Below, piece after piece: positions 20,839-29,439 of a DNA stretch of 64,000 bases. Within the stretch, counting starts at the first letter, position 1. Each line of letters opens with the position of its first letter. Origin of the DNA: Haloplasma contractile SSD-17B (GTDB taxonomy: Bacteria > Bacillota_I > Bacilli_A > Haloplasmatales > Haloplasmataceae); contig NZ_AFNU02000004.1 in the NCBI RefSeq assembly GCF_000215935.2, positions 1 through 64,000 on the forward strand. Reading direction: 5' to 3'. Position numbers and translations under genes: made by a program. The notes under the pieces were generated by a model. The model had not been told where the DNA came from, searched no databases, and was given only the letters and a program-made list of their open reading frames with translations.

Positions 20839-21330
20839 TTACTTTATGATCTTAGTTAGTCGATTCTTTATAAATATAAGAACATGATAAAGGACCGTTA
20901 TATATGTAATTGAAAAAGCAGTTATAATTATTACTTGCAATAAAATACTTGATAAATTGATTCCAATAACAGGTATTCCTAGTAAGTAATTTGCTACAAG
21001 TAATGTTCCTGTTAAAACAAATGACGTTAATGTAACTATGATTATCTTACGATCAAATTTCTGTTCAGTTACACCTAACATCAATCCAATTAAACCATTT
21101 GTTAGCATGAACATAATTGACTCATGTATGCTAAATATAAAAACAATGAAAGCTGTTACTATATAACTTATTAATCCAATTTTAAAACCTCTTCGAGCAT
21201 TTAAATAGATTGGCACTGTACTTAGAGTTGTTAACATAATAAATATTTCTGATATAAAAATGGGGATTAACTGAAAAATTGCAGCTATTGAAGATAACAT
21301 CGCTCCTTCTGTAATATTTTTAATTTTCAT
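20839..21330 (-). CDS. Putative ECF transporter S component
   Basis: The 163-residue, about five-to-six-helix protein begins MKIKNITEGAMLSSIAAIFQLIPIF and has the small-residue-rich helices and PIYLNARRGFKIGLIS loop seen in substrate-binding S components of energy-coupling-factor transporters. It has no signal peptide. If correct, it would use the shared EcfA1-EcfA2-EcfT module encoded at 47.3-49.9 kb. The vitamin or metal recognised cannot be told. GGGAGG lies 11 nt before the ATG. An alternative reading is a YybS/DUF2232-like membrane protein. Confidence 0.55.
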   Translation of the reverse strand: MKIKNITEGAMLSSIAAIFQLIPIFISEIFIMLTTLSTVPIYLNARRGFKIGLISYIVTAFIVFIFSIHESIMFMLTNGLIGLMLGVTEQKFDRKIIIVTLTSFVLTGTLLVANYLLGIPVIGINLSSILLQVIIITAFSITYITVLYHVLIFIKNRLTKIIK

Positions 21331-21804
21331 ACATCGTTCCTCCCATAGACTCTCTTACTATATACTATGAATTTAACTGATTAGTTTTAACTAATTTTAG
21401 TAGTTAGCATTCAATTGTGCGAATATAATTAAGTATCTATAGTAAAATAGCGGAAATCTATAGGAACTCAGTCTATAACCTAATGCAATACAAGTTTCCC
21501 ACCTAAACCACACCCGTGTTAGGTTTATACTGAACGCTAATCTAATTTGAATGTTAACACAAAAACAGAAAGAATCTCACTTAATTCCTTTCTGTAATCA
21601 TTATATGCTTGTTCCTTCATAAGTAACTCATATCTTATTGATATGTTTATTTACTTTTATCTAGTTTTTCTATATAATTATAAATAGTTCATTATATGGT
21701 ATTTTCTTACAATTATATTGTATATACGTATATAGTTAATTGACTTTATAATCTGTTGACTATAACTATATACAATGACTTACTATAATCTTGGAGGGTT
21801 TATT
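21331..21804. other. Spacer with two inverted repeats
   Basis: At 21504-21526 TAAACC-N11-GGTTTA flanks a CAC/GTG inner pair. At 21560-21594 a minus-strand hairpin (ACAGAAAG...CTTTCTGT followed by TTTTTG) looks like a terminator but has no minus-strand gene upstream. No supported ORF. Confidence 0.5.
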
Positions 21805-22878
21805 ATGAAAAAAGTTGCATCACTATCATTAATAGGGATCAGTATCCTACAATTTATTCTAGGTTTATCTAAGCTTATTATGTTTTATACGTTTAACGAC
21901 GGTAGATTTTATTCTTATCGAGTTTTTAATTCTTTCAGGGTTTGGGAACTTTTCAGATATTCAAATTCTTTACTCTTACTATTAACAATTGTTATGTTTT
22001 CGATCCTAATATTTAGTTATACAAAATATAATAATTTTATTCTTATACCGGGTATTTTATATATTATATTTAGTCTATTAGGTATTGTTATATTCGGAAC
22101 CTCCGTATTTACTTGTTTAGGTATTGTTTTTCTTATTTTAGCTTTCATTTTGATCAAACCCTATATCAAAACTTCCTATATTCCATTAATAACTGCTCTT
22201 ATATTCTATTCACTATATGCTATTTTAGTCGGTAGAAGATTTAGTTTATTGCATTATTATATGGATCATTATGGAACGTTTTCCTTTAATCTTATTCCAG
22301 TCTTTCAGCTATTCATTCTAGTCACTTACAGTTTGTTTTTAGTAATATTCTTATTAAACTATATGAATGAGACAGATCAAATTCCGTCTACGACTACAGA
22401 CAGAGAACTGATTACAAGTGATTCATTGGGACGTATTGGAGCAATTCTCAATCTATTAAGTGGTGTAGTAGGAATTCTTAGTAGTATTATTATATTAATT
22501 CTTATTTTTACAACTTACTCATTTGATATAAATTACACATTGGGAGGACTTCTCTCAATCTTACTACTAGCATCTTTAGTATTAAACAGCATTTCAATCG
22601 TTTATAATACCGACTTTTTAAAAGGAAACCAGGATAGTAAAATGAAGGCCATTATCTTTGGTATTATAACAGGTTCAATCCTAGGTTCTATTCTTATCTT
22701 ATTATCGAAACCTGAAGGAGAATCTACATTTAATAACACACAACAACCTAATCCCTATAGTACTGAGGATCAGACGATTAATAGGCTCTATAAATATAAA
22801 CAAATGCTAAATGATGAGTTGATTACAGAAGAAGAATTCAACGATTTAAAAAAGAAACTTTTATCTGAATTAGACTGA
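21805..22878 (+). CDS. Polytopic membrane protein with C-terminal SHOCT-type helix
   Basis: The 357-residue product has about eight or nine hydrophobic segments through residue 310. A soluble tail of about 45 residues then ends in NRLYKYKQMLNDELITEEEFNDLKKKLLSEL, the short C-terminal helical SHOCT pattern often found in oligomeric membrane proteins. The ATG at 21805 follows GGAGGG by 7 nt; an earlier in-frame start is rejected. It has its own terminator. The function is unknown. Its plus orientation in a minus-strand neighbourhood suggests an accessory gene. Confidence 0.8.
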   Translation: MKKVASLSLIGISILQFILGLSKLIMFYTFNDGRFYSYRVFNSFRVWELFRYSNSLLLLLTIVMFSILIFSYTKYNNFILIPGILYIIFSLLGIVIFGTSVFTCLGIVFLILAFILIKPYIKTSYIPLITALIFYSLYAILVGRRFSLLHYYMDHYGTFSFNLIPVFQLFILVTYSLFLVIFLLNYMNETDQIPSTTTDRELITSDSLGRIGAILNLLSGVVGILSSIIILILIFTTYSFDINYTLGGLLSILLLASLVLNSISIVYNTDFLKGNQDSKMKAIIFGIITGSILGSILILLSKPEGESTFNNTQQPNPYSTEDQTINRLYKYKQMLNDELITEEEFNDLKKKLLSELD

Positions 22879-22904
22879 AAATCTTATTAGCCTAATTTAG
22901 ATAG

Positions 22905-22953
22905 CAAAAAGACGTAAGATTACTATAATTAGAATCTTGCGTCTCTTTTTATT
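22905..22953 (+). terminator. Terminator of the SHOCT membrane protein gene
   Basis: Stem AGACGTAAGATT / AATCTTGCGTCT with one wobble, followed by a C and TTTTT, 27 nt after the stop. Confidence 0.9.
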
Positions 22954-23129
22954 TCAGTTAGTATATCTTATTCAAACTTTATTCTACTTCAACACGTCTA
23001 CATTATAAATTTATATCTAAGTTCGTGATATAAACACACAGCAAATATTTACTTTAAGGTCTGGAGACTGTCTAGGTTATTAATTCATTACTTAACATAA
23101 AAATAATGAGTTAAAAACTTTCATATAAT

Positions 23130-23178
23130 AGAAAGCGTAAGGACACCAACTCATGTGGCCCTTACGCTTTTTTTATTT
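23130..23178. terminator. Terminator between convergent genes, end of spermidine operon
   Basis: Stem AAAGCGTAAGG / CCTTACGCTTT. The plus strand has seven T residues after it; the minus strand has CTATTATA. It lies 11 nt beyond the speB stop and probably ends both the spermidine operon and any plus-strand readthrough. Confidence 0.8.
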
Positions 23179-23188
23179 AACAAATCAT

Positions 23189-24043
23189 TTATTTTGTAAT
23201 AGCTAACATTAATTCTCTTAATGTTTTACACGCTACTGCCGTTGACTTTCCTGTTTGATCGTAGTGCGGTGATAACTCTACTACATCAGCACCTACTACA
23301 TTTAAATCTCTAAACATCAATATTGCATCTTGCAAATCATGGAATGTAATACCTCCTGGTTCAGGAGTTCCTGTTCCTGGAAAGACAGAAGGATCTAATA
23401 CGTCTAAATCAATCGTGATATAGACCGGTTTTCCTTTAAGGCTTGCTACGGCCTCTTTCAATCCTTCTAATGTAAACTTATTTAACTGCGTGTGCGTTTC
23501 TGCCCATTTGAATTCCTCTTTTAATCCAGAGCGAATTCCAAATTGATAAATCCGACCATCTCCAACGAATTCCCATGCGCGTTTCATTACAGTAGCATGC
23601 GATAATTTCTCTCCCGCATAGTCATCACGAAGATCGGTATGAGCGTCTAACTGTATAATATGTAAATCCTCATACGTCTCACTTAAGACTTTTATCGGGG
23701 AATACGATAATAAATGCTCGCCACCAATCATAACGGGTAATTTTTTAGCCTCTACAATTTTACGTGTAAATGCCTCAATTGTATCTAAAACTCGCTTTGG
23801 ATTTCCAAATGTTAATTCTAAGTCACCCGCATCAAATACCTTAGAGTCTTCCAAATCCCTATCTTGATATGGACTATAGGTCTCTAATCCATACGATTCA
23901 TTACGAATCACGGTAGGAGCAAAGCGTGTTCCCGGTCTGAATGATGTTGTCCCATCAAATGGAGCGCCAAATAAAACTAACTTTGCATCATCGAATTCTT
24001 CTTCACATCCGATAAATGTCATTGTACTTTTATTCATCATCAC
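23189..24043 (-). CDS. speB: Agmatinase
   Basis: It hydrolyses agmatine to putrescine and urea, the second step from arginine to spermidine. The 284-residue ureohydrolase has the metal-binding motifs GGEHLLSY, QLDAHTDLRDD and TIDLDVLDPSVFPGTGTPEPGG. It overlaps the 3' end of speE by 14 nt, with AAGGAGATG inside speE. Three consecutive in-frame starts (GTG, ATG, ATG at 24041-24043, 24038-24040 and 24035-24037) are possible; the outermost is given and the protein differs by at most two residues. It is the last gene of the speD-speA-speE-speB operon. Confidence 0.95.
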   Translation of the reverse strand: MMMNKSTMTFIGCEEEFDDAKLVLFGAPFDGTTSFRPGTRFAPTVIRNESYGLETYSPYQDRDLEDSKVFDAGDLELTFGNPKRVLDTIEAFTRKIVEAKKLPVMIGGEHLLSYSPIKVLSETYEDLHIIQLDAHTDLRDDYAGEKLSHATVMKRAWEFVGDGRIYQFGIRSGLKEEFKWAETHTQLNKFTLEGLKEAVASLKGKPVYITIDLDVLDPSVFPGTGTPEPGGITFHDLQDAILMFRDLNVVGADVVELSPHYDQTGKSTAVACKTLRELMLAITK

Positions 24044-24884
24044 TCTCTAACATCTCCTTAACATAGTTCGGTAAAAAGAAGCAACCTACATGTAAATCTG
24101 TATTGTAATAGCGAGTTGTGATGCCAAAGTTATTCCACTGATCGACTTGAACATCTTTTATAGGGTCATACTTCTTAGAGGCAAATCCAAATAGCCAATG
24201 CCCTGATGGGTAAGTTGGTATATGCGCCTGATATACCCTGCTAATAGGGAAAATCTTTTTAATTTTCTGATGTGATCGTTTCATTTCTCTTGCATAATTT
24301 TCATAGTATGGACTCTCGTGTTGATTTACAAGAATTCCTTCTTCTGAAAGTGCCTTGTAGCAGTTATTATAAAAATCAACTGTAAATAGTCCTTCACCAG
24401 GTCCAATTGGGTCAGTAGAATCTACGATTATAAGGTCGTATTCTCCTTCTTTACCCTCAACAAACTTAACTCCATCTTCAAAGTATAAATTAACACGTTC
24501 ATCTTCAAGTTTTGAAGCAGTGATTGGTAAATGTTCCTGACATAGACGAACAACCATCTCATCTATTTCAACCATATCAATTTGTTCAATATGCTTGTAT
24601 CGTGTCAATTCGCGAACGGTCCCACCGTCTCCTGCTCCAATTACTAATACCTTTTTAATATTTGGATTTGTTGCTAAAGCTACATGCGTGATCATATCAT
24701 GGTAAATAAATTCGTCTTTCTCATTTACCATCATTAATCCATCTAACGTAAAGAATCGTCCAAACTCCTTTGATTCAAAGAAGTCAATTGTTTGAAACTC
24801 ACTTTGTCCTGAAAAAAGTTGTCGTTCTACTTTTATCGAAAATCGTACTTCATCCGTGTGTTCCTCTGTGTACCATAATTCCAT
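24030..24884 (-). CDS. speE: Spermidine synthase
   Basis: It transfers the aminopropyl group from decarboxylated S-adenosylmethionine to putrescine. The 284-residue product has the family start MELWYTEEHTDEVRFSIKV, the nucleotide-binding GAGDGGTVREL, the acidic VEIDEMV and the catalytic-loop sequence VDSTDPIGPGEGLFT. GAGG precedes the ATG. It follows the decarboxylase gene after a 16-bp gap and overlaps speB, giving tight coupling. Confidence 0.96.
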   Translation of the reverse strand: MELWYTEEHTDEVRFSIKVERQLFSGQSEFQTIDFFESKEFGRFFTLDGLMMVNEKDEFIYHDMITHVALATNPNIKKVLVIGAGDGGTVRELTRYKHIEQIDMVEIDEMVVRLCQEHLPITASKLEDERVNLYFEDGVKFVEGKEGEYDLIIVDSTDPIGPGEGLFTVDFYNNCYKALSEEGILVNQHESPYYENYAREMKRSHQKIKKIFPISRVYQAHIPTYPSGHWLFGFASKKYDPIKDVQVDQWNNFGITTRYYNTDLHVGCFFLPNYVKEMLESDDE

Positions 24885-24900
24885 TTTATTAGCCTCCTAA

Positions 24901-26355
24901 TCAATCATTTAATAATACTTTTATATGGTTAACCTCTCGGTCTTCTGTACCGGTCAGCATACTTCCCATTTTTTTAGCGTATAGAATATAGTCGAGTGCT
25001 TCCTCGCTAATTTTTTCTCCAGGTGATAAGATTGGAATACCTGGTGGATAGCACATAACAAACTCTCCACTAATATGTCCTACACTGTCTTCAATCCTAA
25101 GCATCTCTTTATCCGCATAAAAGGCTGCACGAGGCGATTTCACGACAGTCGGTGCTATAAATTCAGCTCTAAGATTTAGTGTCGAATCTTTTTTGTATTT
25201 CTCCTTAATATCCTTAAGAGCCTGAACTAAACGATCTATGTTCTCATACGTATCGCCTACACTAATAATTGCTAATATATTATTCGCATCTCCAAATTCA
25301 ATTTGAATATTATATTCATCTCTTAACAAGTCATATACTTCAAATCCCGCTAATCCTATTTCTACAGTATTGATGCTTAACTTTGTAATATCATAATTAT
25401 GCACGGTATCATTATTGATCATTTCTTCACCGAATGCATAATAATCTCCTATTGCATTCACTTTTTCTCTAGCATATTTAGACAGTTCACATACGCGACT
25501 AATAATTTCTTCGCCGTCTATAGCTAACATCTTACGTGTAATATCTAAACTAGACAATAGTAAATAAGAAGAACTCGTTGTCTGTGTAAGATTTATAATA
25601 CTTCTTACGAAATCAGTATCTAGTCGTTCACTATTTATAAGTAAAGCGGAACTCTGGGTTAATGATCCACCCGTTTTATGTAAACTGAGTGCAGCCATAT
25701 CAGCTCCTAAGTGAATTGCTCCACTAGGTGTCTCCTCTGTAAAATAAAAATGCGTTCCATGTGCTTCATCGGCTAAAACATACATATCATGCTTATGAGC
25801 TAGGTTTATAATCTCTTTTAGATTCGAACAAATGCCATAGTATGTCGGATTAATTACAAAGATTGCCTTTGCATCCGGGTTATTCTTTATCGCTTCTTTT
25901 ACATTGTCTACTGACATTCCAAGTGATATCCCTAACTTTTCATTTATTCCTGGGTCGATGTAGACAGGTGTAGCACCACTAAGAATTAAAGAATTAATAG
26001 CAGACTTGTGAACATTTCTAGGCATAATTATTTTATCACCTGATTTACAAACTGACATAATCATAGCTTGTACAGCTGATGTAGTACCATTCACCATGAA
26101 GTAGGCATAATCAGCTCCAAATGCATCTGCCATTAACAACTCTGCCTCTTTAATTACACTTGTAGGATGACATGCATTATCAAGTGGCTTCATTGAGTTC
26201 ACATCAATTCTCATGACATCTTCACCTAAGAATTCAGTCAACTCCCTATTTCCTCTTCCGTGTTTATGACCAGGAACATCAAACGGCACTACGTTTCGAT
26301 CCCTGAAGGCTTTTAATGCTGTATATATGGGTGTTTGTGTTTGATCGTATTTCAA
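24901..26355 (-). CDS. speA: Orn/Lys/Arg decarboxylase family protein, probable arginine decarboxylase
   Basis: The 484-residue product is a fold-type I PLP enzyme of the major-domain/C-terminal-domain architecture found in Bacillus SpeA. It has VPGHKHGRG near the N-terminus, NGTTSAVQAM, LADEAHG (D197) and SLHKTGGSLTQ, with K227 as the PLP lysine. Family members decarboxylate arginine, lysine or ornithine. Co-location with agmatinase and spermidine synthase favours arginine, giving agmatine. Start is a TTG with GGAGGTGAT about 7 nt upstream. The CadA-type wing domain is absent. Confidence 0.92.
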   Translation of the reverse strand: MKYDQTQTPIYTALKAFRDRNVVPFDVPGHKHGRGNRELTEFLGEDVMRIDVNSMKPLDNACHPTSVIKEAELLMADAFGADYAYFMVNGTTSAVQAMIMSVCKSGDKIIMPRNVHKSAINSLILSGATPVYIDPGINEKLGISLGMSVDNVKEAIKNNPDAKAIFVINPTYYGICSNLKEIINLAHKHDMYVLADEAHGTHFYFTEETPSGAIHLGADMAALSLHKTGGSLTQSSALLINSERLDTDFVRSIINLTQTTSSSYLLLSSLDITRKMLAIDGEEIISRVCELSKYAREKVNAIGDYYAFGEEMINNDTVHNYDITKLSINTVEIGLAGFEVYDLLRDEYNIQIEFGDANNILAIISVGDTYENIDRLVQALKDIKEKYKKDSTLNLRAEFIAPTVVKSPRAAFYADKEMLRIEDSVGHISGEFVMCYPPGIPILSPGEKISEEALDYILYAKKMGSMLTGTEDREVNHIKVLLND

Positions 26356-26374
26356 CTTTAAATCACCTCCAAGC

Positions 26375-27202
26375 TTAATCTCTTGTTAAATCTGGTATAT
26401 TCATACCATAGAAAATTTCGACCATTTCTCTATTAAGTCGCTGCTTTATTTCATAGCGATCTTCTTCACTTAAATCTTTTGAATCCAGGTTAAATAAATA
26501 GTTGTCTAAATTAAAGTCCTGAAGCATCATCTTTGTATGGAAGATATTTGAATGATGTAGATTCACATCGATTAAGTTATATCGCTTTAGCAAATCATAC
26601 TGTATGTAATCCTGAATCGAATTAATATTATGATCTAGATAATGTTTTGTTCCATCCACATCACGCGTAAACCCTCTAACGCGGTAATCAATTGTAATCA
26701 CATCTGAATCAAAACTTTTTATTAAGTAGTCTAATGCTTTAATAGGAGAAATCATCCCACAGGTCGATACATCAATATCCACTCTAAACGTACTGATATT
26801 ATTATCAGGGTGACTCTCAGGATACGTATGGACAGTCACGTGACTCTTATCTAAATGTCCCACAACCGAATCGCGTCTTGGCATAATTTGACCTTGGTTA
26901 CACGATGGGTCTAAGACGTAAACTGGTACTTCTTCTTCAGAGATTAATAATGTTACACTTGCCCCTTGAGGATCATAATCTTGTTTTGCAATATTTAACA
27001 CACTTGCACCAATCATATGAGTAACCTCTGTTAGAATTTTCGTTAGACGTTCTGAATTATATTGTTCATCAATATATTCAATATAAGCATTCCGATCTGC
27101 CTCTGTTTTTGTATAACAAATATCATAAATGTTAAAACTGAGGGTCTTTGTTAAGTTATTAAATCCATATAGTGTTATTTTTTCACTTTTATTTTTTTCC
27201 AC
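26375..27202 (-). CDS. speD: S-adenosylmethionine decarboxylase proenzyme, class 1A type
   Basis: It makes decarboxylated SAM, the aminopropyl donor for SpeE. The 275-residue proenzyme is the long E. coli-type form, not the about 125-residue form of Bacillus: [20 protein letters not shown] at the start, [13 protein letters not shown], and the self-cleavage segment [15 protein letters not shown]. Cleavage between K119 and S120 would create the pyruvoyl group. The start is GTG with GGGAG about 10 nt upstream. It is the first gene of the operon, with 19 bp before speA. Confidence 0.94.
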   Translation of the reverse strand: MEKNKSEKITLYGFNNLTKTLSFNIYDICYTKTEADRNAYIEYIDEQYNSERLTKILTEVTHMIGASVLNIAKQDYDPQGASVTLLISEEEVPVYVLDPSCNQGQIMPRRDSVVGHLDKSHVTVHTYPESHPDNNISTFRVDIDVSTCGMISPIKALDYLIKSFDSDVITIDYRVRGFTRDVDGTKHYLDHNINSIQDYIQYDLLKRYNLIDVNLHHSNIFHTKMMLQDFNLDNYLFNLDSKDLSEEDRYEIKQRLNREMVEIFYGMNIPDLTRD

Positions 27203-27640
27203 AACGCATACACTCCCTACTTTTATGCATATTCTTTATTTTTATACGATATAAGTTTACTATATATAAACTAATTGTTTATTTTATTTAAACAAACTAA
27301 TAGTATTTTATTACATTTAGCACCCAAATGCAATAATAATTATTAACTTTTTTTAACTTTTTTATGTACCTATTGAATCGGTATAGATGTGTATTCACTG
27401 TTTTTAAACGTCTATAATAAATTAAGGCTTTTTTGCACAAAAAATGAATAAGTAATTCAATCCGTTATATCTACTATAACTAGATTTTTACTATATCTCA
27501 AGGTTTATACTATGTACTTAATTTATTGTTCTAGTATTCAAAGACCTAACAATGTATTTCTATTTTAGTGTAAGAGATATCTTAATATTTATCCGAAGTC
27601 ACACATTTTTATTACATTACATTAAAATTGTTATATAACT
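27203..27640. other. AT-rich spacer upstream of the spermidine operon
   Basis: It must contain the speD promoter, but no near-consensus -35/-10 pair stands out. No ORF with a binding site. Confidence 0.4.
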
Positions 27641-27672
27641 AAAAGGTCATAAGGTATATACCCTATGACCAA
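27641..27672 (-). terminator. Candidate terminator downstream of the GNAT gene
   Basis: Near-perfect minus-strand hairpin GGTCATAGGGTA / TACCTTATGACC with a T-rich TTTTAG tail, about 140 nt beyond the stop at 27813. Confidence 0.6.
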
Positions 27673-27812
27673 TATTTATCTATTTTTCTTTCTCATTTTC
27701 ATCAATCTAAGAAGGTGTGCAATTAGCACGTCATTTTTTTTATTTTTAATAAATAAATTCTATTCCTACTAATGTTTCTATACGTCATGTATTTAACTAT
27801 AGTCTGTCGATA

Positions 27813-28250
27813 TTAGGAAACCTCATGGTACATAACAATAGCATCTTCATATTTTGTCTCATTAATCGGCTCTTCATTGATATAAAATTCATCTTTTGGA
27901 AAATCTTTAAATCCAAGCGTTTCAAACAACTCTTTTATATGCTCCGTAGTAATTATAATAAATACGGTTTTAATATGATTATCTTTTAACTTATCAAAGA
28001 ACTTATCATACATTTTATATAGGTAATCACGATCAACTTCCTTGTTGAAAATAAAGTACCGAATTAAAGCACGTTTTCTGAACATACCATAACTGATCAT
28101 TCCAATCACTTCATCATCATCTAATATAATGACCGCATTATCAAACAGTTCATCTTCAATTGTTTTTAGTCGACCAATACCATCTAAAAAGTTGTAGACC
28201 TTATCGTAATCTTCTGTTTCGTATTCTTTTATCGTTATGTTATCGCACAT
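27813..28250 (-). CDS. GNAT-like acetyltransferase domain protein
   Basis: The 145-residue product has the alpha/beta pattern of an N-acetyltransferase: an N-terminal ITIKEYETEDYDKVYNFL strand-helix, DDDEVIGMISYGMFRKRALIRYFIF and VFIIITTEHIKELFETLGFKDFP near the C-terminus. The Q/RxxGxG/A acetyl-CoA loop is not obvious, so activity is uncertain. The ATG at 28248-28250 is chosen because GGGAGGG is just upstream; the longer frame has no signal. That binding site is part of a hairpin that follows spoIIR. Confidence 0.65.
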   Translation of the reverse strand: MCDNITIKEYETEDYDKVYNFLDGIGRLKTIEDELFDNAVIILDDDEVIGMISYGMFRKRALIRYFIFNKEVDRDYLYKMYDKFFDKLKDNHIKTVFIIITTEHIKELFETLGFKDFPKDEFYINEEPINETKYEDAIVMYHEVS

Positions 28251-28283
28251 AAAAAATCCCTCCCATGTATTAACATATGGGAG
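28251..28283 (-). terminator. Hairpin between spoIIR and the GNAT gene that covers the GNAT ribosome binding site
   Basis: Minus-strand stem CTCCCAT / ATGGGAG with a 10-nt loop is followed by GGATTTTTTATG, the GNAT start. It looks like an intrinsic terminator, and its 3' arm includes most of the GGGAGGG site. It could limit both readthrough and translation of the GNAT gene. Confidence 0.7.
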
Positions 28284-28290
28284 AGCTTCT

Positions 28291-28893
28291 TTAATTATTA
28301 CCAAACCAATCCTTAAATTTCTCTATAATTAAAAATGAATATTCAATTTCATGTTCTTCGTCTATTTTCGTCACATTTCCCGATTCATCAACTGCAAGAT
28401 CGACTAAACAGAGTGGTGGAAATAAAACACACCACCAATTATCTCCCTCACCTTCACCTAGATAAATATAAATTGAATCATAAGTACCTGCTGGATAAAC
28501 AGTATCACCATAAACCTTTTTTGGAAACTCTGTACGGCCATAGTCGACACTATAGTTCATATCCTCAAAACCATGCTCTTCTAACGCGTCATTTACTAGC
28601 TGACTTAAATCGTCTTGGCTATCATAGATCACTTCTCTAGCTTCTTGATAGTTGGCTTTATCTTTTAGTTTTGGTTCTAAATAAGTGATTACTTCATCAC
28701 GAATTTCTGTTTTAATTTGTTGGTCAATTTCAGAGTTGCTATTAGCTACAATTCTTAATCTGACCGCATCTTTTGGGATTGTTACTTCATCCGCTTGGGA
28801 AACTTTCAAATTCATTTTATTTTGAAATGCAATAAACACTGCAAATAATAAAATCAAAATTGTAAAACCGCGTCCACGTTGCATCCATATCAC
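28291..28893 (-). CDS. spoIIR: Stage II sporulation protein R
   Basis: In Bacillus the forespore-secreted SpoIIR triggers SpoIIGA to process pro-sigma-E in the mother cell. The 200-residue product has an N-terminal membrane/signal helix (residues 9-25), then the conserved VRLRIVANSNSEIDQQIK, PKKVYGDTVYPAGTYDSIYIYLGEGEGDNWWCVLFPPLC core diagnostic of the family. It is full length. The start is uncertain: a GTG (28891-28893) lies too near the AAAGG site, and ATG at 28882-28884 lies 12 nt from it. Its presence implies sporulation ancestry. Confidence 0.93.
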   Translation of the reverse strand: MIWMQRGRGFTILILLFAVFIAFQNKMNLKVSQADEVTIPKDAVRLRIVANSNSEIDQQIKTEIRDEVITYLEPKLKDKANYQEAREVIYDSQDDLSQLVNDALEEHGFEDMNYSVDYGRTEFPKKVYGDTVYPAGTYDSIYIYLGEGEGDNWWCVLFPPLCLVDLAVDESGNVTKIDEEHEIEYSFLIIEKFKDWFGNN

Positions 28894-29378
28894 AAACCTT
28901 TCAATATCTTATATAGTATGTTTTATTGTCGGTTATTTTCAATGGACATTATGGCATTTTAATTACTATACTATGCATATTCAATTATATTTTTACTCAA
29001 GTACGATTTATTGTAAATGTAATCGAATCAAATATTGTCAATAAACTAAACATTCAGTCTATTTTACAAGAGATTTGTCTACTAAAAACTGCCCTTACGA
29101 AAAAATTTCGAGTGGACTTTTTAAATGAGCACTTTTCTCCCTTTTTATATAATTACAACCCTTTTGTATTGGACCACCTATTCGCTTCTTTTTAATAGAA
29201 AAATGACATCATGTATACTATAGGAAAATTACATGTATCTGCTACTTGTATGTATTAACTCTCGGTTAATAAACTGTGCTTTATTTACTAACAGAGTTAT
29301 TTATTAAGCAAAGTTTTTTTAACTCAGATAATAAATAACCTATATATAAACTAGTTTATACTTTTTTCATTTTTCCAA
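28894..29378. other. Spacer between spoIIR and the gpmI terminator
   Basis: About 485 bp, AT-rich. An 89-codon plus-strand frame lies here but begins with TTG and has no binding site. No convincing spoIIR promoter was found. Confidence 0.4.
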
Positions 29379-29414
29379 TAAAAAAACATCTTCCCTTATA
29401 TAAGAGAAGATGTG
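29379..29414 (-). terminator. gpmI terminator
   Basis: Minus-strand stem ACATCTTCTCTTA / TAAGGGAAGATGT followed by TTTTTT. Confidence 0.93.
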
Positions 29415-29439
29415 ATCATAATCATTTATATATAATTGA

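Noticed and set aside
21540-21660. Minus-strand frame beginning MKEQAYNDY across the hairpin at 21560
   Set aside because: Only 27 codons from the ATG, no binding site, and it overlaps the terminator-like stem.
27700-27785. About 26 open codons on the minus strand ending in a Lys/Arg-rich tail
   Set aside because: No ATG near its start and no ribosome binding site; composition can arise by chance.
28926-29195. 89-codon plus-strand frame between spoIIR and gpmI
   Set aside because: It starts with TTG, has no ribosome binding site, has no recognisable domain and lies in AT-rich spacer.
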